Source: Streptomyces filipinensis
GTDB lineage: Bacteria; Actinomycetota; Actinomycetes; Streptomycetales; Streptomycetaceae
NCBI RefSeq assembly: GCF_014649495.1
Contig: NZ_BMTD01000007.1
Coordinates: 186,001-250,000, forward strand
Length of the DNA: 64,000 nucleotides
Direction of reading: 5' to 3'
Within the stretch, counting starts at the first letter, position 1. Every line of letters starts with the position of its first letter. The position numbers and the translations under genes were made by a program. Below the pieces are notes generated by a model. The model was not told where the DNA came from. It worked only from the letters and a program-made list of their open reading frames with translations, and searched no databases. Positions 52,673 through 60,636 of the stretch are shown here, piece by piece.

Positions 52673-53422
52673 TCATGCCGCGTACCCGCCGTCCACGGAG
52701 AACTCCGCGCCCGTCACGTACACCGTCCGCGGTCCCGCCAGGTAGGCCACGGTCGACGCCACCTCCTCGGCCGTGCCGAACCGGCCGAGGGCGGTCATGG
52801 CGGCCTGGCCGGAGGCGAAGGGCCCGTCCGCGGGGTTCATGTCGGTGTCGGTCGGGCCCGGGTGCACCACGTTCGCCGTGATCCCCCGCCCGCCCAGCTC
52901 GCGGGCCAGCGCCTTGGTGAGACCCACGACCGCCGACTTGCTCATCGCGTACAGCGAGGCGCCGGGGCCCGGCACGCGCTGGGTGATGCAACTGCCGACG
53001 GTGATGATCCGTCCGCCGGGTGCCATCAGCGCGGCGGCGGCCTGGGCGGCCAGGAACACCCCGCGCACGTTCACGGCGATCACGCGGTCCACGTCGGCGA
53101 GCGACATGCTCTCCAGCGGCTGCATCAGTCCGACGGCCGCGTTGTTCACGAGGACGTCCAGCCCGCCGAGTGCCTCGGCCGCCCGGCCGACCGCCTCCGG
53201 CGCCTCCGCCGCGTCCGCGGCGTCGGCACGCAGGGCCACCGCCCGTCGCCCCAGCGCCCGGATCTCCCGCACCAGGTCCTCCGCCGCCTCCTTGCCCTGC
53301 ACAAAGGTCACGGCCACGTCCGCGCCCTCCTGCGCCAGTCGCCGTGCCGTCGCCGCACCGATGCCCCGGCTGCCGCCGGTGACCAGTGCCTTCCTGCCGT
53401 TCAGGGTTGCCCGTGAAGTCAT
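52673..53422 (-). CDS. SDR-family oxidoreductase (FabG-like)
   Basis: A 249-residue classical short-chain dehydrogenase. Cofactor loop TGGSRGIGA (15-23), NNAAVG, catalytic Ser in TVGSCITQ, YAMSK with Tyr and Lys, and GAEFSVDGG at the end. ATG 53422 is used; the frame is open further upstream but with low-complexity repeats. A 3-oxoacyl-ACP reductase-like relative. Substrate unknown. Confidence 0.92.
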   Translation of the reverse strand: MTSRATLNGRKALVTGGSRGIGAATARRLAQEGADVAVTFVQGKEAAEDLVREIRALGRRAVALRADAADAAEAPEAVGRAAEALGGLDVLVNNAAVGLMQPLESMSLADVDRVIAVNVRGVFLAAQAAAALMAPGGRIITVGSCITQRVPGPGASLYAMSKSAVVGLTKALARELGGRGITANVVHPGPTDTDMNPADGPFASGQAAMTALGRFGTAEEVASTVAYLAGPRTVYVTGAEFSVDGGYAA

Positions 53423-53531
53423 GCCTCCATCCCACCGGCGGGGCGGGGGCAACGCTGGCGGCGAACGGACCTCGACCTGGCGAGGGGGAGTACGGGCCCG
53501 CGGGCCCCGGTTCGGCGGCGCTGTCGGCTCC

Positions 53532-53579
53532 GCCCAGCCGCCCAGCCGCCCGGCCGCCCAGCCGCCCAGCCGCCCGGCC
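53532..53579. repeat. 8-base tandem repeat, 6 units
   Basis: Units GCCCAGCC, GCCCAGCC, GCCCGGCC, then the same three again, so a 24-base higher-order repeat occurs twice. It lies upstream of the SDR gene, in a region without a gene. Confidence 0.9.
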
Positions 53580-53659
53580 GTCACCGCGGTGACGGGCGTG
53601 GACCGGGCGTTGTCAGTGCCGGGCCGTAGGGTGCGAAGCACGGTCCGTCTCCGGAGGCG

Positions 53660-54323
53660 ATGGGGGCAGTGATGCGCAGGCCGGTCGAGGGAGAAGTCCA
53701 TGTCCACTACGGCCAGCTCTACGTCGAGAGCGATCCGGACAGCTACGGCCCGGACCTCGCCGACGCGTTCGCAGGCCAGTCCTGCGGGCTGTGCGGCGCG
53801 GCGATCCCCGGAGCCCTGTGGCTGACGACCGGACTGCACACGGGCGACGTCGGCTTCACCGTCGAAGTGCACGAGGAGGCCCCGCCGTTGGACGCCGGCT
53901 GGGAGGACGTCGTGGAGGTGTCCTTCCGCCCCGTCTCGGGCGACACCGCGCTCGTGCTGTGCGCCCTTCGGCGTGCCGCCCGCGGGCGACGAGGTGTCCG
54001 TGCCGGTTCCCGTGGCCGATCCGACCGCACTGATCGTGGGGCCCGCGGCCGACTGGACACCGGCGCCGGAGCCGCCCGGGTCGCCGACGGAGGAGCCCGC
54101 CGAAGCGGCGCGGTACACCCTGCTGGCCACCCTTGGCGAGCCGTCCCCGCATCTGCGCCTCTCCCAGCCGCACATGGCCGTACCCGCGCTGCTCGGCGCC
54201 GCCGGCCCCGACCCGCTGCGGGCGGCCCTCGACGCGGTGTACGCGGGCATCACCGCGTACGGCGACAACTACCCTGCCCTGCTGCGGGAGATCTGGACGG
54301 TGTGCGACGCCACCCGCGCCTAG
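53660..54323 (+). pseudogene. Frameshifted hypothetical gene
   Basis: The first half reads in one frame to about 53965 (HVHYGQLYVESDPDSYGPDL, CGLCGAAIPGALWLTTGLHT, VVEVSFRPVSGDTALVLCA), then protein-like sequence goes on in the next frame (FGVPPAGDEVSVPVPVADPT, LSQPHMAVPALLGAAGP, YGDNYPALLREIW) to the stop at 54323. Removing one C of the CCC run at 53964-53966 would join both as CAFGVPP. The N-terminal half resembles a common streptomycete family of unknown role. It is a frameshift mutation, a fusion of two genes by deletion, or a sequence error. I place the start at ATG 53660; ATG 53672 is equally possible. Confidence 0.6.
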
Positions 54324-54665
54324 CAGGCGCGCCGAGCCTCCCCCGGACCGGGCTCACGTGGGTGCAGCGCCGAGCGGAGGGTGCGGACGGCCAGGCCGAT
54401 CGCGGCCTCGGCCGCCTGGGTCTCCCGCAGGGCGTTGAGCATCACGAAGTCGTGGACGATGCCCTGGAGACGCACGGCGGTGACCGGGACGCCGGCCTCG
54501 CGGCTTGTTGGCGTAGGCCTCGCCCTCGTCGCGCAGGACGTCGGCCTCGCCGGTGACGAACAGCGCCGGGGGCAGTCCGGCCAGCTGCTCGGTGGTGGCG
54601 CGCAGCGGGGAGGCGGTGGTCTGGGCGCGCTCGGACTCGTCGGTCGTGTACGCCGAGTGCTCGGG
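54320..54665 (-). pseudogene. Alpha/beta hydrolase (Aes/acetyl-hydrolase-like) C-terminal relic
   Basis: Two frames together give the C-terminal third of an HSL-type alpha/beta hydrolase: SPLRATTEQLAGLPPALFVT with the Asp of GEADVLRDEGEAYANK, then after a frameshift near 54500-54507 REAGVPVTAVRLQGIVHDFV with the catalytic His. The N-terminal two thirds (HGGG and GDSAGG) are missing. It is convergent with the frameshifted gene and overlaps its stop. Certainly inactive. Confidence 0.65.
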
Positions 54666-55093
54666 CGCCACTGGACGCCACCGTGCGGCCGCCGGTGCGG
54701 GGAAGGGCCCATGGCATACCGCCGTTGTAGCCACCCTGCATGGTTTCGCCCCGTTCCGCACGTGGTGCGCGCGGTGGCGACGCACGGGTACGGGGAGTGC
54801 CACGCCGCCCTCACGATGCGGGGACCACCGCCCACCTACCGAGATCGCCTGCGAGACGCTCGCCGAGCGCACGGGCAGGGCTGGGCGGCCGAGGCGGTCC
54901 GCCCTGCCCGGCGCGGCTGCCGAGACCGGCCGGACATGCCTGTGGGCGACGGCGCGGAGCCGGAACACACCGTCGCTCCGGGTCCCGGAGCAGCTCGGCT
55001 TCGAGCGCGACCGCGTCGGCGCGGACCACCGCGGCGCGTCGCGGTGTGGCTCACCCGCGCGCTGCCATGAGCGAACGGTGCCGCGACCTGCGG
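54666..55093. other. Decayed region without an intact gene
   Basis: About 430 bases upstream of the hydrolase relic. On the plus strand near 54950-55010 a fragment (SLRVPEQLGFERDRV) recalls the C-terminal motif of GNAT acetyltransferases, but nothing continuous can be read. I see no gene. Confidence 0.4.
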
Positions 55094-55687
55094 TCACCCC
55101 CGTGGGGGCGCGGAGCGGGCGCGCCGGTGGGCCGCGACACGCTCGCGGGTCGCGCAGCGCCGGGAGCAGTAGCGGCGTTCGGGGCCGGGCCCTTGGGTGA
55201 TGAAGACGTTCCGGCAGGCGGCCGATGCGCAGAGCCTGCCGGGCGGGAGCTGGCGGTCCCAGAGGAGAACGGTCAGGGCCAGGCACGACGAGGCGAGGAA
55301 CCACTCGTCCCAGGGGGCGTCGTCGTCGCGGTCGAGGTGGGGATGCCAGGGCGTGCCGCCGCCGTGTGAGGTCAGGCGGAGCGGTCCGGTGTGTCCGCCC
55401 AGCAGACGGTTGAGGGTGACGGCAGCCTCGTCGGCGTGCTCCGCGGCGAAGACCTCCCGCAGCCGGTCGGCGACCTCCCGCATCCGTGCGACGTCACGGG
55501 CCGTGAGGTCGACGGGGCCCTTCTCGCCGTACGCGCGCAGCACCTCCGCGAGGCGGTCGGAGCCGGGACGGTCCTCGGCGAGGGCGTTGACGAGGGCGGC
55601 GGTGCGGCGCGCCATGGTCAGGACGGAGTGCCGGGTGGACCAGTCGCCGTCGGCATCGTGGGAGGACACCCGCGCAATGTAACGCAT
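55094..55687 (-). CDS. CGNR zinc-finger / ABATE-domain regulator
   Basis: A 197-residue probable DNA-binding protein. Residues about 15-140 are the ABATE-like helical domain; residues about 150-190 form the CGNR zinc finger, with CASAACRNVFITQ and RRYCSRRCATRERVAAHRRA giving four Cys ligands. ATG 55687 lies inside an inverted repeat and implies a leaderless mRNA. It is divergent from an MFS exporter, which is the typical target of such regulators. Confidence 0.87.
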   Translation of the reverse strand: MRYIARVSSHDADGDWSTRHSVLTMARRTAALVNALAEDRPGSDRLAEVLRAYGEKGPVDLTARDVARMREVADRLREVFAAEHADEAAVTLNRLLGGHTGPLRLTSHGGGTPWHPHLDRDDDAPWDEWFLASSCLALTVLLWDRQLPPGRLCASAACRNVFITQGPGPERRYCSRRCATRERVAAHRRARSAPPRG

Positions 55688-55694
55688 ATTGCGC
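55672..55694. promoter_or_regulatory. Inverted repeat between CGNR regulator and MFS genes
   Basis: GCGCAAT (55672-55678) and ATTGCGC (55688-55694) are exact complements separated by 9 bases. The regulator start codon (55685-55687) lies within, so binding would block its own transcription and the nearby exporter promoter. Confidence 0.6.
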
Positions 55695-55725
55695 AGTTTT
55701 GAGTTACCTCCATAACGTCACCCCC

Positions 55726-57063
55726 GTGCCAAGGCGTTACTCGATGGCTTTCTACTTCGCGGGAGCGGTGGTGGCCCGCACCGGCGACGAGATGGCGGGA
55801 CCGGCGCTGATGCTGGCGGGATACGCCGTCGCCGGGTCCGCCTCCACGGCGGCGGCGCTGCTCGCGGGCATCACAGCCGCGGCGGCCGCCGGGGGGCCGG
55901 TGCTCGGCGCGGTGCTCGACCGGCAGCAGCGGCCGGGACGGCTGCTGGCCGCGGCGCTCGCACTGTACGCGGCCGGCCTGGTGGCCATCCTCGTGGGGCT
56001 CGGCCGGCTTCCGCTCATGGTCACCGTCGTGATCGCCGTACTGACCGGTTCGCTGGGGCCGGCGCTGTCGGGCGGCTGGACGGGCCAGCTGCCGCGCGTG
56101 GCCGCGGACGGCCGGCTGCCACGGGCGAACGCGCTCGACGCCATGACCTTCGGCATGGCGAGCCTGGCCGGACCGAGTCTGGCCGGGGGCCTGGCCGAGA
56201 CGCTGGGGGCGTCGACGGCCGTCGTGGTGGCGGCGGCGCTCATCGGCTCCGCGGCGCCTGCCGCGTGGAGGCTGCCGGGGCGTCCCGTGCCGTTGCGGGA
56301 AGCGGAGCGGGGTCCGCTGATCGGCGACCTGGCCGCCGGACTACGGGTCGTCGTCGGCAGGCGCCGGCTGGCGCGGGCGACCCTGGTCTCGGTCGTGTGC
56401 TGCGCGACGCAGGGCATGCTGACGGCCTGTGTCCCGCTGCTGGGCGCCCATGTCCTCGGCGGCGCGGGGCGCGGCGCGCTGCTGCTGTCCTGTACGGCCG
56501 TCTCGGCCCTGGCGGCCAACGCCGTACTGGCACGTTCTGCCCGGTCGGTGACCCCCGACTCGATCATCCGGGCCGGTGCCCTGATCCAGGCCGCCGCGCT
56601 CGCCCTGGCGGCGACGGACCGTCCCGCCGGACTCGTCCTGGCCCTGCTGCTCATCGGAATCGGCGAAGGACCACAGCTCACCGCCCTGTTCGCGATACGC
56701 CACCGGGAGGCTCCGGACCGTCTGCGCGGCCAGATCTTCACCACCGGTGCCAGTCTGAAGATCACCGGTTTCGCGGCGGGCGCCGCACTCGCCGGTCCGC
56801 TCGCGACCTGGTCCCTCCCCGGCGCCCTCGCAACGGCATCGGGCGTGACGGCCGCGGCGGCGCTGGCCTTCCACGCCGTACCGCTGGACGCCCCCGGAGC
56901 GCCGTCACCGGCCTCCTGCTCGGCCGGCCCGGAACGGTGCCGTTCGTCGAAGGGAGCGAAGAACGCATCGCCACGACCGGGGACGGACGCGGCCGAGCAG
57001 GCCCGGAACGCCGGCAACCCGCCGTGGCCCGGACAGATGACGGATGATACGTGTAAACCATAA
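55726..57063 (+). CDS. MFS transporter
   Basis: A membrane exporter of 445 residues with about 12 helices in the first 385. Features: YFAGAVVARTGDEMAGPALM (first helix), cytoplasmic GAVLDRQQRPGRLLAA (motif A-like) and the second half starting RRLARATLVSVVCC. The last 60 residues after helix 12 are hydrophilic and unlike the family, possibly due to a late frameshift. GTG 55726 is chosen over the TTG at 55699. Divergent from the CGNR regulator. Drug or metabolite efflux is likely; cargo unknown. Confidence 0.85.
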   Translation: MPRRYSMAFYFAGAVVARTGDEMAGPALMLAGYAVAGSASTAAALLAGITAAAAAGGPVLGAVLDRQQRPGRLLAAALALYAAGLVAILVGLGRLPLMVTVVIAVLTGSLGPALSGGWTGQLPRVAADGRLPRANALDAMTFGMASLAGPSLAGGLAETLGASTAVVVAAALIGSAAPAAWRLPGRPVPLREAERGPLIGDLAAGLRVVVGRRRLARATLVSVVCCATQGMLTACVPLLGAHVLGGAGRGALLLSCTAVSALAANAVLARSARSVTPDSIIRAGALIQAAALALAATDRPAGLVLALLLIGIGEGPQLTALFAIRHREAPDRLRGQIFTTGASLKITGFAAGAALAGPLATWSLPGALATASGVTAAAALAFHAVPLDAPGAPSPASCSAGPERCRSSKGAKNASPRPGTDAAEQARNAGNPPWPGQMTDDTCKP

Positions 57064-57114
57064 CGATCTCGGCCCAGCTCTTGTATCCTCACCGATCCGT
57101 CCTAGCCTCCGGCC

Positions 57115-58071
57115 ATGGCATTTCTTTCAAGTCGCCGCAGAAGGGCCCGCCTCGCTCCGGAGCTGGACGACCAGGAGCTGGGCAAGCTGCTGAAGTCTCT
57201 CGTGGCGACCACCAGGACCGGCACCTTCGGCACCACCGAGCTGTGTGTGGCGCAGATGTCCCGGCTCCTGGAGCAGGACCCCGGCGACTGGGACCGCCGG
57301 ACGCACCGCATGGACGTCCTGGCGGGATACCTCGCCGGATCCCAGCTGCCGCGCTCCTGGGTCACCCGTGAGCCCCGCAGCGCGAACGCACTCGTCCTGC
57401 ACGCCTGGACCCAGGTGGCGCGGGCCCGTACCGAGGGGCGCCTGGAAGACCCGGCCGGCACCGTCGAGACATGTCTGCGGGCTGCAGAGCTCGCCCCGGA
57501 CGACCCGGCTCCCTGGGTGGCCCTCCTCGCGGTGGCCCGTCTGGAGCGCCGGGAGCAGTCCCAGGTCTTCGGGGTGTGGAACGAGGTGCTCGCACGCGAC
57601 CGCTGGAACCGCGAGGCCTATCTGAGCATGCTGGCCTACCTCAGCCCGGAGGAGGCGGGCTCGCGCATCCAGGTCCTGGAGTTCGTGGACACCCTGGGTG
57701 CCCGCATGCCGGCCAACGCACCGTGCGTCGCGACCGAACTCACCGCCCAGGTCCTGCAGTACCACGCCATCCTCCACCGCGGCGGGTTCGAGGCACTGGT
57801 GGCGCGCAACCACTGGTCCCAGGCGATGGCCGCACAGGCCCTCGACCGCGTGGCGCACACATGGGCCCAGCCCGGTTTCCTCCGTCACGCCAAGGCGGTC
57901 GCCGACCTCAACCTCCTCGCCTACGCGCTGATGGCCGCGGACCGGCGCGCCGAGGCGCGGCCCGTCTTCGAGGTGATCGGCGGCATCGTCACCCCCTGGC
58001 CCTGGCAGACCGGCGGCGATCCGGTGGCGGAGTTCGACCAGACGCGACAGAAGGTGAGCCCCGGCATGTGA
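57115..58071 (+). CDS. TPR-like hypothetical protein
   Basis: A soluble, mainly helical protein of 318 residues resembling tetratricopeptide-type repeats (TCLRAAELAPDDPAPWVALL, VWNEVLARDRWNREAYLSML, YALMAADRRAEARPVFEVIG). A basic start (SSRRRRARL) and no signal peptide indicate the cytoplasm. Homologues of unknown role are common in streptomycetes. ATG 57115 is used. It is followed by a GAACTGACACCGCGTC motif. Likely a scaffold or adaptor. Confidence 0.8.
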   Translation: MAFLSSRRRRARLAPELDDQELGKLLKSLVATTRTGTFGTTELCVAQMSRLLEQDPGDWDRRTHRMDVLAGYLAGSQLPRSWVTREPRSANALVLHAWTQVARARTEGRLEDPAGTVETCLRAAELAPDDPAPWVALLAVARLERREQSQVFGVWNEVLARDRWNREAYLSMLAYLSPEEAGSRIQVLEFVDTLGARMPANAPCVATELTAQVLQYHAILHRGGFEALVARNHWSQAMAAQALDRVAHTWAQPGFLRHAKAVADLNLLAYALMAADRRAEARPVFEVIGGIVTPWPWQTGGDPVAEFDQTRQKVSPGM

Positions 58072-58087
58072 GCCGTGGCGGCGGCTT

Positions 58088-58103
58088 GAACTGACACCGC
58101 GTC
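58088..58103. repeat. 16-base motif after a stop codon, copy 2
   Basis: GAACTGACACCGCGTC begins 17 bases after the TPR-like gene stop, identical to 44756-44771. TGAC/GTCA arms give it a short inverted repeat. Confidence 0.7.
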
Positions 58104-58216
58104 AGCCCTTTCCCGGTTCCAGGCGGCGACGCCCGCTCGACGACGAGCGGCGCGGCGCGCCGGACCGGCCCCGTCCCAGGGTTCGGCGACACCCTTCGGC
58201 GCCGGGCGAGACCGTT

Positions 58217-58238
58217 CCCGAGCGGGCTGGGGCTCGGG
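58217..58238. terminator. Hairpin between convergent genes
   Basis: CCCGAGC and GCTCGGG pair over 7 bp with an 8-base loop, between the TPR-like gene (+) and the coiled-coil protein gene (-). Confidence 0.4.
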
Positions 58239-58299
58239 CAGCCCCCGCGGCGCTCAGGCGCGGTCAGGCACGGTCAGGACGGGGAGACGGGGCCACGGT

Positions 58300-58947
58300 T
58301 CACTCGGCGGCTTCGGGCTGGGGCTCCTCCGCGCTCGCCGCGGCCGGCTCCGAGCCGGCGGGAAGGGTGTAGAAGACGGACGAGCCCTGCTTGGTGCGCT
58401 GGGCGTTGTTGCGGGCCACGAGGTTCTCCAGCGTGGTGCGGATGACCTTGGTCTGGATCGCCCGGTCGGGATGTGCCTTCTCAAGCGCCTCGGCGACCTC
58501 CGCCGCGGAGCGGGGCTCCTGCTGGTCCGCGAGATGGCGGCGGACGAGCTCGACGAGCGTGGGCTGCGCCGTCGGGGCCGCCGCCTTCTTCGCCGTGGGC
58601 TTCGCGGCCACGGGCTTCTTGGCGGACCGCTTCCTGGGCTCGGACTGCTCCGTGGCCGCCTTCTTCGGCGTCCGGCGTGTGCCGGCGGTGGCCGTGGTCT
58701 TCGTCCGCGGGCCGGGCACCACGGCACTGTCGGTGGTGGCGGGTGCGCCCACCGAGGTCACGCCGAGCGCCTGCTGCATGCTCGTCAAAACGGTGTGATC
58801 ATGCTGCAGGGCGGTCAACTGCTCCTGCAGCGCCACGATTTCTGCGGTGATGCGTTCCTGTTCCTTGACGTTGTGCTCCAGGTCGTTGGTGACCTGGCTG
58901 ACGTACTGCGAGGTCAACTCGGTGACGGGTGTGGTGGGCTCAGGCAT
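58300..58947 (-). CDS. Lys/Ala-rich coiled-coil protein with C-terminal winged-helix-like domain
   Basis: A 215-residue protein in three parts: an N-terminal coiled coil (about 10-60; YVSQVTNDLEHNVKEQERIT), a histone-H1-like Lys/Ala/Pro-rich linker (about 85-130, PKKAATEQSEPRKRSAKKPV) and a C-terminal winged-helix-like region (TLVELVRRHLADQQEPRSAA, TLENLVARNNAQRTKQGSSV). This layout suggests a nucleoid-associated or regulatory DNA-binding protein. I do not recognise a named family. ATG 58947 has GGAGCGAC upstream; the frame stays open to 59217. Confidence 0.78.
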   Translation of the reverse strand: MPEPTTPVTELTSQYVSQVTNDLEHNVKEQERITAEIVALQEQLTALQHDHTVLTSMQQALGVTSVGAPATTDSAVVPGPRTKTTATAGTRRTPKKAATEQSEPRKRSAKKPVAAKPTAKKAAAPTAQPTLVELVRRHLADQQEPRSAAEVAEALEKAHPDRAIQTKVIRTTLENLVARNNAQRTKQGSSVFYTLPAGSEPAAASAEEPQPEAAE

Positions 58948-59476
58948 CTGTCGCTCCGATCGTGAGTGTGGTGCGCTCCTTTGCCTCAGGTTGCGGCAAG
59001 CGGGGAGCGGGAGTTGTGCTGCGGCTTCCCGCAGAGCGGGGTTTCCTGTGGGGGTGTCCCGACACTGGGATGATACGGGTGGCCCGACCTGTTTCGACTG
59101 AGTGAATCCTGTGCGTTGTGCCGGCATACGCCATTCCCCCCTTGAGGATGCCGAAGGCCGGCGAGTCCGGCCAGGGCGGATGCACGAGGCGGCGGATTCC
59201 CCGATGACGCACACCATCGGGTGACACGGTGGCGGTGAACTCCCCTGACGTGTCCGGCCTGCCGTGTGTTCGCGGACGGTACACCCGTGGTGTGTCCGCC
59301 CGGGGGCGCGGCAGCGGACGTGCCCGGGCGGGCCGGGCGGGTGCGTCAGGGCCGAAACCGCCTCCGATCGGTGACCACCGGGCCATCACGCCCTTCTCCC
59401 GGGGCCGTTGGGGCGCGGTCCGCAGACGCCACGGAGCCGCCCGATGCGCCGCCCCCGGCGCGTCAGCATCTCGATC
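58948..59476. other. Divergent gene-free interval
   Basis: About 530 bases between the coiled-coil protein gene (-) and the acetyltransferase gene (+). Frames here show no domain. Short hairpins occur but no clear operator. Promoters for both genes must lie here. Confidence 0.45.
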
Positions 59477-59938
59477 ATGGCGGATGGGGAGATACGTCCC
59501 GCGAAGGCCGCGGACGTCGAGCCGGTGGCCGAGCTGCGGGCCGTGGTGATGAGAGCGGACCTGGAGCGTCTCGGCCGGTACGACGAGCGCCGGGTACGGC
59601 AGCGACTGCGGGACGGGTTCGCACCGGACCACACCCAGGTGATCGAGGCGGGCGGTGTCCTGGCCGGATGTGTGGGGCTGCGGCCGGCGCCGGACGGTCA
59701 CTGGCTGGAGCACTTCTACCTCGACCCGAACCTGCAGGGCAGGGGCATCGGATCAGCCGTGCTGCGGATGGTGGCGGAGCGGTGCGACCGGGAGGACAGC
59801 CGGATCCGGTTGAACGTGCTCCAGGGGAGCCGGGCCCGCCGGCTGTACGAGCGCCACGGCTTCACGGTGGAGAGCGAGGACCCGGTGGACGTGTTCATGG
59901 TCCGTGAACCGGCCCCCGCGCCCACCGACGCCCCGTGA
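59477..59938 (+). CDS. GNAT-family N-acetyltransferase
   Basis: A 153-residue acetyltransferase. The acetyl-CoA loop lies in LEHFYLDPNLQGRGIGSAVL (Q/RxxGxG/A as QGRGIG), with the C-terminal RLNVLQGSRARRLYERHGFT as motif B. ATG 59477 starts where family similarity begins (DGEIRPAKAADVEPV); ATG 59441 is an alternative. Acceptor unknown. Confidence 0.85.
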   Translation: MADGEIRPAKAADVEPVAELRAVVMRADLERLGRYDERRVRQRLRDGFAPDHTQVIEAGGVLAGCVGLRPAPDGHWLEHFYLDPNLQGRGIGSAVLRMVAERCDREDSRIRLNVLQGSRARRLYERHGFTVESEDPVDVFMVREPAPAPTDAP

Positions 59939-60140
59939 CGAGGGCACCCGCTGCCGGGATCCGACCTCAGACCCCTCTTCGCACCGCGGGACACGACACC
60001 GCCGTGAACGCCCCGGTGGTGGCCCGGAGTTGCGGCAGTCGACGCGTGTCCCATCGCCGCCGCGCCACGGCCGGACACTCGGAGCGGCCGGAGCAGATCA
60101 GTCCCTGCCGCCGCCCCGGACCCGCGGGCCGACCGCCGGC

Positions 60141-60539
60141 TCAGGAAGAGGCGCGGGACAGGTCCTGGAGGACCTCCACGGCCTGCCTGGCCTGTTCGTA
60201 GGGCACGAAGAGGTGGTCGTGGTGGAAGCCGGCGACCACGTTGCAGCTCAGGCCCGCGTCGGCCAGCGCCCGGGAGACGGCCGCGGTCAGACCGACCGCT
60301 GCCAGCGCGGAGTGCACCCGCAAGGTGATCCATCCGGCCACGTAGTCGTACGCCATTCCCGCCGCGTCCGCCTCCGCCTGAGGCACGACGAGGGTCAGGC
60401 CCTCCTGCTCGGCGACCATCACCACGGGACTGACGCCGGACGGCACCCCTCCCTCGGCCATCGTGAAGACAAAGCGGCCCGGATTCAGCTCCGGACGCAT
60501 GCCGCTGAGCAGTGTCTGCAGATCGGTCTCGCCGGGCAC
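60141..60539 (-). CDS. ACT-domain protein
   Basis: A 132-residue protein with two tandem ACT-like halves (the ACT_7/CASTOR-like group): RFVFTMAEGGVPSGVSPVVM in the first and SALAAVGLTAAVSRALADAG, CNVVAGFHHDHLFVPYEQAR in the second. Such proteins probably bind amino acids and regulate a partner. No linked biosynthetic gene. ATG 60539. Confidence 0.85.
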   Translation of the reverse strand: MPGETDLQTLLSGMRPELNPGRFVFTMAEGGVPSGVSPVVMVAEQEGLTLVVPQAEADAAGMAYDYVAGWITLRVHSALAAVGLTAAVSRALADAGLSCNVVAGFHHDHLFVPYEQARQAVEVLQDLSRASS

Positions 60540-60636
60540 CGGCCCAGCCTACGCGGCGACCGGCCGCGCGCCGGGCAGGCGAGCCGTGACGGTCCTCCAC
60601 GTGGCCCGGCGGCACACGGTCGGCCGCCCGGCCGCG

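Noticed and set aside
54830..55067. GNAT acetyltransferase relic
   Set aside because: Only a short piece (SLRVPEQLGFERD) resembles the family; the remainder cannot be read as protein, so I list it only as decayed DNA.
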